From assembly GCF_040544555.1 (NCBI RefSeq), contig NZ_JBEPKD010000008.1, forward strand, positions 62,001-126,000: a stretch of DNA of 64,000 nucleotides, given 5' to 3'. A program made the position numbers and the translations under genes. Shown one piece after another: positions 1 to 9,015 of this stretch. The notes beneath the pieces were generated by a model, which had not been told where the DNA came from, ran no database searches, and saw nothing but the letters and a program-made list of their open reading frames with translations. Positions within the stretch are counted from its first letter, which is position 1, and every line of letters begins with the position of its first letter. The DNA is from Halalkalibacter oceani (lineage in GTDB: Bacteria > Bacillota > Bacilli > Bacillales > Bacillaceae_D).

Positions 1-330
1 TTCCAGTACGGCAGGCAGCTTGAGCTTTTTCACCTTAGGAAAGACCTTCTTTACCAAATTTGCTGTTACAACTGGAAAGGGAATAACATACGGCTTCAAT
101 GTCAGCAAAAAGGCCTCGCTCTTCTCCCGATCATCAACGCTACGAATCTCTTTCAACAAACGTGATTGTTCTTCACTTAGCTGTTCAAAAACTGCTGTCA
201 CTTTATTATCAACCGAGGCTCGAACAGCTTCAAGCACCCGGCTGTCATTCACATTGGCATGGCTGTTAACGACTATGTGAGCCTGTTTCCTGATAAATTG
301 ATATTGGTGAACATGAATAAATGGTTCCAT
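1..330 (-). CDS. EF-G-binding protein, FusB/FBP-like, N-terminal part (runs off the window)
   Basis: Partial gene; only the first 110 codons are inside the window. The ATG at 330 is preceded by AAGGAGGGG at good spacing. The N-terminal pattern (a QYxFI segment near residues 10-13, a leucine-rich helical stretch, and a VIPFP segment followed by FPKVKKLKLP near residues 82-106) matches my memory of the N-terminal domain of elongation-factor-G-binding proteins (FusB/FusC/FBP family), which rescue EF-G-stalled ribosomes and can give fusidic acid tolerance. The zinc-finger C-terminal half would lie outside the window. Family call by recall, so moderately sure. Confidence 0.65.
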   Translation of the reverse strand, partial: MEPFIHVHQYQFIRKQAHIVVNSHANVNDSRVLEAVRASVDNKVTAVFEQLSEEQSRLLKEIRSVDDREKSEAFLLTLKPYVIPFPVVTANLVKKVFPKVKKLKLPAVLE

Positions 331-575
331 CCTGACCCCTCCTTGCTGTCTTTCATTTTAAGGGGATTCCTCACAAGCCGGATAGGGAAAAAATAATTTT
401 AATTAAACTTTACATAGACGAAGACGCCTCCGCAGCAAATCTTTTTTTCAGCCTTTCTTTTTACAGCTCCTCAACGAGCCTCTTGATCGTTTCTTTGATG
501 GACAATGCCGCCTATTAACAATTGGTAGAACAAAGAAAAAACCCTGCATTTCGACAGGATTTCTATCTTAACATG
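331..575. other. Intergenic region with a possible M20 peptidase 3'-end remnant
   Basis: No intact gene. On the minus strand, 461-508 reads ALSIKETIKRLVEEL followed by a stop, which resembles the C-terminus of the intact M20 peptidase next door (AERIALLVRLLEEL-stop). It may be the scar of a lost duplicate. A weak hairpin (CCTG arms at 543-546 and 555-558) followed on the minus strand by a T-run at 536-541 may terminate the peptidase transcript. Confidence 0.3.
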
Positions 576-1721
576 CTATAGCTCCTCCAGTAATCTGACA
601 AGCAAAGCAATGCGTTCAGCCATTTTATCTTTGAGGATATGTTCATAAACAGCGTGGGCGCCATCACCGACCGGGCCTAAGCCATCCAGTGTCGGCACCC
701 CTTGAGCAGCAGTTAAATTACCATCACTGATCGCTCCTGTGGAAGCTTCAGGTAATGGATAACCTAACTCTTCCGCTAATTGCTTAGCTTTACGATAGAG
801 CTTGGCCACACCTTCCGTGCGGTCTAATGGTGGACGTTTGATCAGCGTATAAACGTCCAGCACCGCTCCCGGCAATACCGGCTTTCGTCCTTCAATTTCC
901 TGCTTCAGCTTCTCAACCTCACCCTGGTTTGCCACCCGCGCATCAATTTCGACGGCAGCCTCAGCTGGAATAACATTCGTTCTCGTGCCCCCATGAACAA
1001 TTCCAGAGCTGACCGTTGTGCCTGTATCATAATTGGTCAGTTTCTGGATTTCGACAATTTGATGCGCCAGTTCTTCAATCGCGTTGATTCCTTTTTCATG
1101 ATCCATTCCGGCGTGACTTGACTTGCCTTTCGCCGTCAGCTTGAAGTACATTATGCCTTTTCTCGCCGTAATTACTGCCTCACCAACGCCGCCTTCCAGA
1201 ATAAGAACGGAATCAGCTTTGTCTGCTTCTATTCTAATAATCTCACGTGATGTCGCACTGTTCATTTCTTCATCGGAATTAAACAGACATGTGACTGGTC
1301 GCTTCGTTCTTCTCCCCAGATCCTTTATCACTTTCAAAGCAGTCAGGATAAAGGCGATAGCTCCTTTCATATCGAAAGTGCCTGGACCATAGATTTTGTT
1401 GCCTTCTATTTTGAAAGGCATTTCTTGTAAAGTTCCTTTTTTCCAAACAGTATCCATATGGGCAATGACAAGGATCGGTTTTAAAGTCGGATTGCTGCCG
1501 CCGAATCTCGCTACAAGATGGTCCCCACGATCCTCCGTCCCCGAAGGAATAACTTCTGTTATCCCTCCTAATTCATGCACCCTTTTCGTTAACAGGGCAG
1601 CAACTTCATTTACTGCATCACGATCATACGTAGGTGACTCGATTTCAACAATTTCCTTTAAAAAGCTGATGATCTCCGGTTCCAAGCCTGCAATATATTT
1701 AATCAGACCATTATTATTCAT
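576..1721 (-). CDS. M20 family metallopeptidase (carboxypeptidase G2/ArgE-like)
   Basis: Cytoplasmic zinc hydrolase of the M20 family, 381 aa, a normal length. Visible metal and catalytic residues: H88 and D90 in AHMD, D117 in GTFDMKG, E151/E152 in SDEE, E176, and a C-terminal GAHAVYE histidine. H203 (SSHAG) marks the dimerisation/lid domain. The closest fit is the glutamate carboxypeptidase/ArgE group, which cleaves an amide or peptide bond to release an amino acid. It is the last gene of a TRAP-transporter operon, 20 bases after the TPP enzyme gene, so its substrate is probably an acylated or amidated intermediate of that pathway. The exact substrate cannot be read from sequence. Confidence 0.85.
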   Translation of the reverse strand: MNNNGLIKYIAGLEPEIISFLKEIVEIESPTYDRDAVNEVAALLTKRVHELGGITEVIPSGTEDRGDHLVARFGGSNPTLKPILVIAHMDTVWKKGTLQEMPFKIEGNKIYGPGTFDMKGAIAFILTALKVIKDLGRRTKRPVTCLFNSDEEMNSATSREIIRIEADKADSVLILEGGVGEAVITARKGIMYFKLTAKGKSSHAGMDHEKGINAIEELAHQIVEIQKLTNYDTGTTVSSGIVHGGTRTNVIPAEAAVEIDARVANQGEVEKLKQEIEGRKPVLPGAVLDVYTLIKRPPLDRTEGVAKLYRKAKQLAEELGYPLPEASTGAISDGNLTAAQGVPTLDGLGPVGDGAHAVYEHILKDKMAERIALLVRLLEEL

Positions 1722-1741
1722 ATATGTCTCCCCCTTCAGTC

Positions 1742-3421
1742 TTATTTGCGAGCCGCGTTTCTAAGCTCTGTAATCGTTGACTGCACCGAAATGTTCTCAG
1801 GGTTACACATAATTTCGATCATCGCAGGTCTCCCGCTATCAAGCGCCTTCGACAGCGCATCCTCAAAATCGGCATCCGCCGCCACACGTTGACTGAAAAC
1901 GCCCAACGCTTGACCAAGCTCGCAAAAATGAACACTACCAAGATCGGTGCCAATGACACGTTCAGGAAAAGTCTTTTCCTGATGCATTCGAATCGTTCCA
2001 TACATGCTGTTATTAAAAACTAACGCTACGATCGGAGTGTGATAGCGGACAGCTGTTTCCAGCTCCTGGACGGTCATCATAAAACCGCCATCACCCGATA
2101 ACGAAACGACCGTCCGGTCAGGCTTTGCCATCTTTACACCTACGGCTCCAGGTACACCATAGCCCATAGCGCCGGAAGTCGGCCCAACGTATGTCTTTGG
2201 TTCCGAAAACTGAAAGTAGCTATGCAACCAGGCCGAGAAATTACCCGCATCATTTGTAAGGATCGCGTCGTCAGGAAGTTTTTCCTGGAGGGTTCTGATA
2301 ATTTGTTTCATATCAACTTTATCTGAGTTGGACATCTTCGGAATAAAAGTTACTTGCTCGTAGACCGTTCTGCGCTCCTCTGCCCATTTCTTCCAATCCT
2401 CTTTTGGCAAAGCCGTGTTGTCTGCTAACTGATTTAGCGTTTCCAATGCTTCCTTCGCATCTGACACTATACCAAGCTGCGGCGGATAGACTTTGCCAAG
2501 CGTCGAGTACTCAATGTCAATATGTATAATCGTCTGTTTCGGTGAGATAACCGAATAACCTTGCGTCGTCACCTCTGAAAAGCGGGTTCCAATGGCGAAT
2601 ATTGTATCAGCTTCACGTATCGTCTGTAACAAGCTTTGAAATGTCCCAAGTCCGGAATGTCCGACATAGAGCGGATGGTTATTTGGAAAGACATCATGAC
2701 GGCGAAATGAGGCTAGAACAGGTATGTTCATTTTCTCTGCAAATGCAAGCAACGCTGCTTCAGCATTCGAGGCTGTCACTCCGCCGCCAGCTATAATTAG
2801 CGGTTTCTCCGAAGAACTTAACAATGAAAGACATTGCCGCGCTTCCTCCTCAGCAAGCTTAGGACGCGGCTTTCGTGAAATAGGACCAAATTCCATTTCA
2901 GTCGTCTGTGCCAAAATATCCGCCGGTAAAGAAACGACAACCGGTCCGGGTCTCCCCGATTTTGCAATTCGAAATGCGCGCTGAACAAGCTCAGGAATCC
3001 GTTCAACATCCCTGATTTCAACCGTCCATTTGCTGATATGCATAAAAAACTGATCTAATTCGACTTCCTGAAACCCTTCCCTTCCTCTAAATTTACTATC
3101 GACTTGTCCTAAAAAAACGACCATCGGCGTCGAATCCTGATAGGCGGTATGAATCCCGATCGCTAAGTTCGCCCCGCCTACCCCTCTTGTCGCCATCGCC
3201 ACTCCCGGCTTTCCCGTAGCCTTTCCATATGCTTCTGCCATGAAGGAGGCTCCACCTTCATGCCTCGTCGAAACCAGCTCAATCGTCTCTTCATCATAAA
3301 TCGCATCCATTACATCTAAATAACTCTCCCCGGGAACACAAAACACTTTGTCGATTTGTTCCAGCTTGATGCATTTGACAACTGCCTGTGCCCCTGTCAT
3401 CGCTTCACTCATCATCTTCAC
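1742..3421 (-). CDS. Thiamine-pyrophosphate enzyme, acetolactate-synthase-like
   Basis: 559 aa, full length for the acetolactate synthase/benzoylformate decarboxylase superfamily. The N-terminal Pyr domain has the catalytic glutamate E55 in STRHEGGASFMAEAYG. A central FAD/DHAP-type domain spans roughly 190-335. The C-terminal PP domain holds the TPP/Mg motif GDGGFMMTVQELETA, ending in NNSMYG. It decarboxylates a 2-oxo acid and may carboligate. True biosynthetic IlvB is unlikely: no IlvN partner is present and the gene sits in a catabolic TRAP operon next to RidA, which usually hydrolyses imines. The ATG overlaps the ridA-like stop by four bases, indicating translational coupling. Substrate unknown. 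Confidence 0.85.
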   Translation of the reverse strand: MKMMSEAMTGAQAVVKCIKLEQIDKVFCVPGESYLDVMDAIYDEETIELVSTRHEGGASFMAEAYGKATGKPGVAMATRGVGGANLAIGIHTAYQDSTPMVVFLGQVDSKFRGREGFQEVELDQFFMHISKWTVEIRDVERIPELVQRAFRIAKSGRPGPVVVSLPADILAQTTEMEFGPISRKPRPKLAEEEARQCLSLLSSSEKPLIIAGGGVTASNAEAALLAFAEKMNIPVLASFRRHDVFPNNHPLYVGHSGLGTFQSLLQTIREADTIFAIGTRFSEVTTQGYSVISPKQTIIHIDIEYSTLGKVYPPQLGIVSDAKEALETLNQLADNTALPKEDWKKWAEERRTVYEQVTFIPKMSNSDKVDMKQIIRTLQEKLPDDAILTNDAGNFSAWLHSYFQFSEPKTYVGPTSGAMGYGVPGAVGVKMAKPDRTVVSLSGDGGFMMTVQELETAVRYHTPIVALVFNNSMYGTIRMHQEKTFPERVIGTDLGSVHFCELGQALGVFSQRVAADADFEDALSKALDSGRPAMIEIMCNPENISVQSTITELRNAARK

Positions 3422-3885
3422 CTTTCTTCCTCTTTATAGGCGATAATCATTTCAATCTCGACCGCAGAATTCCGTGGTAGCTCTGCTGCCCCGATCGCAG
3501 CTCTCGCATGCCTTCCTGTTTCCCCAAAAATTTGAACGAGCAGTTTAGAAGCACCGTCAATGACTTTAGGCTGACTATGAAACCCTTGGGCAGAATTGAC
3601 AAAGCCGGTTACCTTTACGATTTTTGTGATTCGCTCAAGCGACCCTATCTCCTGTTTTAGACAGCTGAGCCCTTGAAGAATACAAATACGGGCTGCTTCC
3701 TGAGCCTGTTCCAGAGTAACTTCCGTCCCCACTTTCCCAGTGATCCCCACTTGTCCATCAACCTTAGGCAATTGTCCGCTTATATAGGCCAGCCCACCAT
3801 GAAGGACAACAGGAACATATTGAAACGACGGCTCCGCTGCAGCGGGAAGGCTATATCCCAACTCTTTCATTTTTTCTTCAATCAT
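3418..3885 (-). CDS. RidA family (YjgF/YER057c/UK114) protein
   Basis: 155 aa from the ATG at 3885, chosen because GGAGGAG lies 9 bases upstream; the open frame extends further but without support. Contains the RidA core: GGLAYISGQLPKVDGQ, an Arg in RAAIGAAELPRNSAVEIEM near residue 130, and the family end IAYKEE. RidA-family proteins hydrolyse reactive enamine/imine intermediates to 2-oxo acids. At about 155 aa it belongs to the longer subgroup often found in catabolic operons. Its location between a TRAP permease and a 2-oxo-acid TPP enzyme suggests that an imine-to-ketoacid step feeds the TPP enzyme; that link is inference. Confidence 0.85.
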   Translation of the reverse strand: MIEEKMKELGYSLPAAAEPSFQYVPVVLHGGLAYISGQLPKVDGQVGITGKVGTEVTLEQAQEAARICILQGLSCLKQEIGSLERITKIVKVTGFVNSAQGFHSQPKVIDGASKLLVQIFGETGRHARAAIGAAELPRNSAVEIEMIIAYKEEER

Positions 3886-3904
3886 CTCATTCGCTCCTCC
3901 AAAA

Positions 3905-4384
3905 TTAATTAGCTGTCTTTTTAAAACCGGACCATACATTTGTCAGGGAAAGGATGGCAAACAGGATCATCAATGAACCTGTTACCGGCATCGACCAATA
4001 GGCAAGTCCCGTCGGCCAGCCTAACGTCACGTAAGCAATATTCATTCTAACTTGAGCGACTTCAATTCCCGTTACAACTAAAACACCATAAAAAATTAAA
4101 AGCAGAACTCTCGTTACAAGCTCGATCGACAGCTCTATGTTTCTTGGAAACTTTTCTTTAATAAACCCTATCAGAAGATGTTCCTTCCGATGCAACGCGA
4201 TGACAGCTCCAAACCCGACAATCCAGACGACTAACAGCTGCGAAAAATCAACAACCCATAACAAGGAAGTGCTTGTAAACGTTCTTAAGAAAATATTGGC
4301 TACATTTAGCAGGAATAAGGTTAAAAAGCTTACCCCAATCAGCAAGAACAATCCTTTATCAATAATCTCCGCTAGTTTTTTCAT
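3905..4384 (-). CDS. TRAP transporter small permease (DctQ type)
   Basis: 159 aa with four predicted membrane segments (approx. 12-32, 45-65, 88-108, 128-148), the size and topology of DctQ. DctQ pairs with DctM to form the sodium-coupled membrane part of TRAP carriers, which take up carboxylate-type substrates delivered by the periplasmic-type binding protein DctP. Unusually, it is transcribed after the large permease gene (P-M-Q) instead of in the common P-Q-M order. Ten bases separate it from dctM, so it is clearly co-transcribed. Confidence 0.85.
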   Translation of the reverse strand: MKKLAEIIDKGLFLLIGVSFLTLFLLNVANIFLRTFTSTSLLWVVDFSQLLVVWIVGFGAVIALHRKEHLLIGFIKEKFPRNIELSIELVTRVLLLIFYGVLVVTGIEVAQVRMNIAYVTLGWPTGLAYWSMPVTGSLMILFAILSLTNVWSGFKKTAN

Positions 4385-4394
4385 TATTATTCTC

Positions 4395-5678
4395 CTATCC
4401 CATTAAAAGATTTGGTAACCAGGTGACCAATGCAGGGACATACGTGACGATCATCAACACGACGATCAAAGCAAACACGAATGGAATGATTGATTTACTC
4501 ACATGCTGGAATGGAACATTGCCAATTTTGGAGACGATATAGAGCAACCCTCCGACTGGTGGCGTAATCAAACCAATCATCAGATTCAGCACGACAATCA
4601 TTCCAAAGTGAATTGGATCAATACCAAGCTCCATACTTAATGGAAGGAGCACCGGCACAAATATCAGCATTGCCGGTAAGGCATCCATAATCATCCCAAT
4701 AAACAATAGGAATATATTGACGAGCAGAAGGAATGCTACAGGGCCCAGATCAAGCGCGATAAACCCTTCCGCCAGCTTTAAGCCAATTTGTTCACTTGCC
4801 ATAATCCAAGAAAAGATACCGACAATGGAAAAGAGTACGAGAATCGTAGCAGAAAACAAGGCTGTATTTGCGAAAATTCCAATCAAGTCTTTAGGTTTAA
4901 TCGTTCGATAGATGAACATGCCGATAAATAAGACATATCCAGCTGCCAAAATAGATACCTCCGTCACCGTCACGATCCCAGTCAGTACCCCGGCAATAAT
5001 AATTAATGGCGCGATCAATGATAAAATGGCATCCTTCAGCATCACAAAAAAGAGATTCCAATTTCGCTCCACCTTTGTGACAGGCAAATCCTGATTACGC
5101 ATGAGAAAATACAAGATGACAACCAGACCAACGCCCATTAATAAACCCGGTATCACCCCGCCAAGAAACAGTCTTCCTACAGAGAGATTTGTCAAAAGCG
5201 CTAAGAAAATCATCGGAATACTCGGAGGAATAATCGGGCCGATCGTGGAAGCTGCGGCATTAATAGCAGCGGAAAAACTTTCGCGATACCCCTCCTTCTT
5301 CATAGCTGGCAGCATTACAGACGAAACGGCACTACAATCAGCAGGCGCTGAGCCGGAAACACCCGCTGCAAAAACGTTAACACCAACCGATGTATAAGCA
5401 AGCCCGCCCTTTAAATGACCGATAAAGAATTTAGTGAAATTAACAAGCCTTAACGTAACACCAGATTTGTTCATCAGCTCACCGGCAAGAATAAAAAACG
5501 GAATAGCAAGTAGCGTGTAATTGTTAATGCCTCCTACCATTTGCGTCGGCAATAAGTTTAATGGGGTATCCGTAAAAAGCAACAAATACACCATTGAAGC
5601 GACTCCCATTGAAATAAAGATTTCTAAACCTAAAGCCATCAGAAAAAACATGAAAACAAATAAGAAGACAATGCTAAT
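4395..5678 (-). CDS. TRAP transporter large permease (DctM type), probable ATT start
   Basis: 427 aa, about 12 membrane helices, with the DctM hallmarks IPFFILAGELMN, SGSAPADCSAVSSVMLPAM, IGPIIPPSIPMI and GLITPPVGG. The first ATG (5651) is 35 bases from the only strong Shine-Dalgarno (GGAGG at 5687-5691) and would remove the start of helix 1. Reading upstream in frame gives ISIVFLFVF, the usual DctM N-terminus, beginning with an ATT codon at 5676-5678 exactly 8 bases after GGAGG. I therefore place the start at ATT; ACG at 5679-5681 is an alternative. Forms the Na+-coupled transport channel with DctQ. Confidence 0.85.
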   Translation of the reverse strand: MSIVFLFVFMFFLMALGLEIFISMGVASMVYLLLFTDTPLNLLPTQMVGGINNYTLLAIPFFILAGELMNKSGVTLRLVNFTKFFIGHLKGGLAYTSVGVNVFAAGVSGSAPADCSAVSSVMLPAMKKEGYRESFSAAINAAASTIGPIIPPSIPMIFLALLTNLSVGRLFLGGVIPGLLMGVGLVVILYFLMRNQDLPVTKVERNWNLFFVMLKDAILSLIAPLIIIAGVLTGIVTVTEVSILAAGYVLFIGMFIYRTIKPKDLIGIFANTALFSATILVLFSIVGIFSWIMASEQIGLKLAEGFIALDLGPVAFLLLVNIFLLFIGMIMDALPAMLIFVPVLLPLSMELGIDPIHFGMIVVLNLMIGLITPPVGGLLYIVSKIGNVPFQHVSKSIIPFVFALIVVLMIVTYVPALVTWLPNLLMG

Positions 5679-5731
5679 CGTACTCTCCTCCTTTCTTAGA
5701 AGCGGTGTGCGGAGCCGTTACAATCTTTTAA

Positions 5732-5764
5732 GGATGGCTGAAAGAACCCCGCTTTCAGCCATCC
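5732..5764 (-). other. Intra-operon stem-loop between dctP and dctM
   Basis: Perfect 13-bp inverted repeat: GGATGGCTGAAAG at 5732-5744 and CTTTCAGCCATCC at 5752-5764, 7-base loop, no T-run. It follows the solute-binding-protein gene and precedes the permease genes, a position where such stem-loops commonly stabilise the upstream message or attenuate transcription so that the binding protein is made in excess. Confidence 0.75.
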
Positions 5765-5825
5765 GCGTAACGCGCGAAGCCAACGCTCTTCTTCGTATCA
5801 ACTGCCGCATTTTATTCAACTATGG

Positions 5826-6860
5826 TTATTGGTTTAGAATCGTTTGAACTTTTTCCAGTAACCCTTCCTGCCACAGCTCTCCATCAAATGACTGGAAAGT
5901 AGGTTCTAATGTGGCACGAATCGAAGCTAAATCAGGTTCAATATATTCCATTTCATCCTTTAAGAGGTTAAGCGACTCCTCGACTTGCTCCCTTGCAAGC
6001 TCGGTTTGATAATTCCCAGCTTCAATACTCGCTTCAGTCAAGATGCCCTTTTGCTCATCACTTAATGTACTCCAAAGATTTTCACTAATGTACCAAGCTT
6101 TCACATCTCGAATATAATCGGTTTGCATGACGTAATCCTGAACTTCATAGAAGCTCATGTTCTGCACCGTGATAAAACCATTTTCCTGCGCATCTGCCGT
6201 TCCCTGGCGTAAAGCCATATACAGGTCACTTAGCGGAATGACAACCGGTTGCGCCCCCAGCGCCTGCATCGTTTGTTGCACAATTTCAGATTCCGCCGTT
6301 CTTATTTTCAATCCATTAAAGTCTTCCGCGCTATGAACTGCTTTATTTGCGGTCAGCTGACGGGCCTCGGTATCGCCAATCGCTTTAATTACTCGGACTC
6401 CGGTTGCCGCAGCAGCTTCCTCGAATAGCGGTTGAAAGTCTTCAGAATCAAGCACTTTCACTAAATCATCGTAACTTTCCCAAAAGAATGGGAAACTTGT
6501 AATATTGAAGTCCCGCGCTCCGTCTAACCAAGGATAAGAGGAAATTCCTTCATACATCATATCAACGGTTCCTGTTTCCATTCCGGTAAACATATCAAGG
6601 ATCCCGCCGATTGTACTATTTGGATAAATATCAACCTTAATCGCTCCTGCAGAGTTTTCCTCTACAATTTCAGCGAATCTATGGGCAGCCAATGTTGTCG
6701 GATCACTATCATCTCGAATTGTCCCCAGTTTAAGAGTAATATTTTCTACTTCCGGACTTTCATCCGTTCCTGTCTGCTCATTTGAAGAAGGAGACGAGTT
6801 ACACCCCGCAAAGACTAGTAAACACAGCATGATTAGGACAAATAATATTGTTTTTTTCAT
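5826..6860 (-). CDS. TRAP transporter solute-binding protein (DctP type), lipoprotein
   Basis: 344 aa from the ATG at 6860 (GGGAGG upstream). Signal peptide MKKTILFVLIMLCLLVFAGC with a lipobox (FAGC), so it is a membrane-anchored lipoprotein in a Gram-positive. The mature part has the DctP signature: KLGTIRDDSDPTTLAAHRFAE, the central RQLTANKAVHSAEDFNGLKIRTAES with the carboxylate-binding Arg (IRTAES), and GTADAQENG. It captures the substrate, probably an organic acid, for the DctQM permease encoded downstream. Separated from dctM by a strong stem-loop. Confidence 0.9.
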   Translation of the reverse strand: MKKTILFVLIMLCLLVFAGCNSSPSSNEQTGTDESPEVENITLKLGTIRDDSDPTTLAAHRFAEIVEENSAGAIKVDIYPNSTIGGILDMFTGMETGTVDMMYEGISSYPWLDGARDFNITSFPFFWESYDDLVKVLDSEDFQPLFEEAAAATGVRVIKAIGDTEARQLTANKAVHSAEDFNGLKIRTAESEIVQQTMQALGAQPVVIPLSDLYMALRQGTADAQENGFITVQNMSFYEVQDYVMQTDYIRDVKAWYISENLWSTLSDEQKGILTEASIEAGNYQTELAREQVEESLNLLKDEMEYIEPDLASIRATLEPTFQSFDGELWQEGLLEKVQTILNQ

Positions 6861-6925
6861 TTCTATAATCCTCCCTTTTTTTCTGCATTTATGTAAAGTC
6901 ATAGTTGGCTGTTCGTTGCTACATA

Positions 6926-7867
6926 CTAATTGAATTTTTTGTTTACTTCACTTAAATAGTCGCGACACGCTTCTTCAATTGAATAGTCCGGAACAAACCC
7001 GATTTCCTGTTCTATCTTCGTGCAATCCACTAGAGGATAGAGTGAAGAAGACTCTGTTTTCTTTAAGTGTAGCTGACTTTCAGGCACGATTTCTTTAACG
7101 ATCTCCACAATTTCCTTCATCGATGTTGTGTGGCTTTTGACATTATATACTTCACTTATTTGTGCTTTCGTTACCGCCACTTCATAAAATGCTTTGGCAA
7201 CATCCTTGACATACATTAAATCGATTAATTCATCCCCCCCACTGATCTCTATTACTTCGGGAGAATAGGCCCGTTCAAAAATATCAACTAAAGTCGAACC
7301 GGCCCCCTTATACCAGCGTCCAGGACCGTATACAAGCGGCAGACGCAACCCGCAAATTTCTATGCCATCCTGACAGTAATAACGCGTCATCGCTTCGTTC
7401 ATTACCTTTGTTAATCCATAAAATGTTGCCGGATTTAAACGAACATCCTCAGGGACCGTAGGGACTTTATAATCTTCATCAAAGCCAAATACAGTTGTTG
7501 AGCCTGACCAGACCATCCGCTTAATTCCCGCTGTTTTGGCGGCCACGACTACATGGTGAAAGCCTGTGATATTCACCTCGATTGCTTTTTGCGGCGAACG
7601 CTGAGCTGATTTGGCCACCCCATCCTTTCCTTGTCCATACGCAGCTAAATGAATGACAACATCAGCCTGACTTGCTTCCATCGCTTTTTGTAAAGAGGAA
7701 AAGTCTAAAATATCACCCTCGACTTTTTGAATAGCCCGCTCAATATCGGAAAGTAGATTTTCTTCAAAGCGCGGGCCATATACCGTAACGTGATGTCCAT
7801 TTCCAAGGAATCGTCGGCAAATATGCGACCCAATAAATCCTTCTCCTCCTATGATAAACAGCTTCAC
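6926..7867 (-). CDS. NAD(P)-dependent epimerase/dehydratase (extended SDR)
   Basis: 313 aa extended short-chain dehydrogenase. N-terminal nucleotide-binding motif GGEGFIGSH; an HLAAYGQG segment near residue 73; the catalytic YxxxK as YGLTK near residue 149 with an upstream WSGSTTVFG serine/threonine; and a PLVYGPGRWY substrate-loop. Related to UDP-sugar 4-epimerases and uronate/sugar-acid dehydrogenases. In this operon, next to an enolase-superfamily enzyme and a TRAP carrier, a role in oxidising or epimerising a sugar acid is likelier than cell-wall nucleotide-sugar synthesis; this is inference. ATG overlaps the end of the upstream gene by 4 bases. Confidence 0.8.
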   Translation of the reverse strand: MKLFIIGGEGFIGSHICRRFLGNGHHVTVYGPRFEENLLSDIERAIQKVEGDILDFSSLQKAMEASQADVVIHLAAYGQGKDGVAKSAQRSPQKAIEVNITGFHHVVVAAKTAGIKRMVWSGSTTVFGFDEDYKVPTVPEDVRLNPATFYGLTKVMNEAMTRYYCQDGIEICGLRLPLVYGPGRWYKGAGSTLVDIFERAYSPEVIEISGGDELIDLMYVKDVAKAFYEVAVTKAQISEVYNVKSHTTSMKEIVEIVKEIVPESQLHLKKTESSSLYPLVDCTKIEQEIGFVPDYSIEEACRDYLSEVNKKFN

Positions 7868-9015
7868 TTCACAGCCTCCCTTCTTACTTGATAATAGGTC
7901 AATTTCTCTTCGTCAATCTCTACACCCAATCCCGGTGCATCACCAACTCGAAGCCAGCCAGCATCAATTTGAAAATTAGCTAAGCCAACTTGATCTCTCA
8001 ACGCATTCTTTCCTAAATCGTATTCAAACAGCATCGCTTCCGGCTCCGCCAGAGAATGGGGATAGTGCGGTGTGGCTGCCATTAATTGAATGGCGGCAGC
8101 CCGCCCCACAACTCCCCCCCAAATATGTGGAGAGATGCGGATATTGTTGGTCTGGGCCATCATGCAAATCGCTTTTGCCTCATGCAATCCACCACATTTC
8201 GTCACATCGGGCTGAATAATATCAACCATTGCTTCTTGAATAATCTCTCTAAATCCATATCGTGTATATTCTGCTTCTCCTGTCGTTAAGAGAATGGAAG
8301 GAAAAGCCTGCTTAATCTTTTTGAAGCCGCTATAGTCATAGGGAGGAACGGGCTCTTCTACCCAATAAATATTGTACTTTTCCAAATTTTCAAGAGATTT
8401 TATCGCTAAATCTGCTGTATAATTACCATTAATGTCAATCATCAGTTGAACTTCCGGGTAATGCTCCCGCACGACCTTAACTCTTGCTATATCTTCCTGT
8501 AAGCTTGTACCGACTTTAATTTTAATTGCCTGTAGATTTAATGACTTTACTCGCTCCACTTGCTCTTTCAAAGTATGAAGGCTCTTGGACTCTGTTATGT
8601 AACCGGTGGAACCATATAATTTAAAGCGATCCCTTGCCTTTCCCCCTAATAAATTGTAAACAGGCACGTTCAATATTTTTCCAAAAGCATCGTAGGAAGC
8701 TATTTCTACTCCGCTTAAAGCGCATAGCATTAACCCTTTAGATGCCGTATGATAGAACATATTCATTAGCTTCCCTGTTAAATTAGGAACCTGCGACACT
8801 TCTTTGCCTATATATAAGTGTTGGATTTCCTGAATGATCGATGCTATAACAACAGGCGGTCCAAACGCTTCACCATATCCAACGACTCCAGATTCCGTTG
8901 TCATTTTAATTAAGGTGGATTGCCGGGCTGCGACCAGACCTCTTGAGCTTCCATAATGTTGTCCCTCTTGAAGAGGGAATGACAATGGAATTGGTTCTAT
9001 TTTTACTATTTTCAG
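7864..9015 (-). CDS. Enolase superfamily enzyme (mandelate racemase/muconate lactonizing type), probable CTG start
   Basis: 383 aa if translation starts at the CTG at 9013-9015. The first internal start, a TTG at 8983-8985, would cut off the first beta strand; in-frame extension gives (M)KIVKIEPIPLSFP, a classic family N-terminus, and a stop (TAA) immediately precedes the CTG. GAGGTGA at 9021-9027 gives correct spacing. Catalytic features: KIKV (KxK motif), metal ligands D in MIDINGN, E in VEEPVPP and E in TTGEAEY, and an Asp-His dyad (IIQPD, SPHIWGG). It abstracts an alpha-proton from a carboxylate, acting as racemase, cycloisomerase or acid-sugar dehydratase. First gene of the operon. Confidence 0.88.
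   Translation of the reverse strand: MKIVKIEPIPLSFPLQEGQHYGSSRGLVAARQSTLIKMTTESGVVGYGEAFGPPVVIASIIQEIQHLYIGKEVSQVPNLTGKLMNMFYHTASKGLMLCALSGVEIASYDAFGKILNVPVYNLLGGKARDRFKLYGSTGYITESKSLHTLKEQVERVKSLNLQAIKIKVGTSLQEDIARVKVVREHYPEVQLMIDINGNYTADLAIKSLENLEKYNIYWVEEPVPPYDYSGFKKIKQAFPSILLTTGEAEYTRYGFREIIQEAMVDIIQPDVTKCGGLHEAKAICMMAQTNNIRISPHIWGGVVGRAAAIQLMAATPHYPHSLAEPEAMLFEYDLGKNALRDQVGLANFQIDAGWLRVGDAPGLGVEIDEEKLTYYQVRREAVK

Noticed and set aside
20..280. Plus-strand 86-aa open frame
   Set aside because: Mirror of the FusB-like gene, whose minus-strand frame has a ribosome binding site and recognisable motifs.
1742..3421. Calling the TPP enzyme IlvB (branched-chain amino acid biosynthesis)
   Set aside because: No regulatory subunit or ilv genes nearby; operon is catabolic with RidA and TRAP genes.
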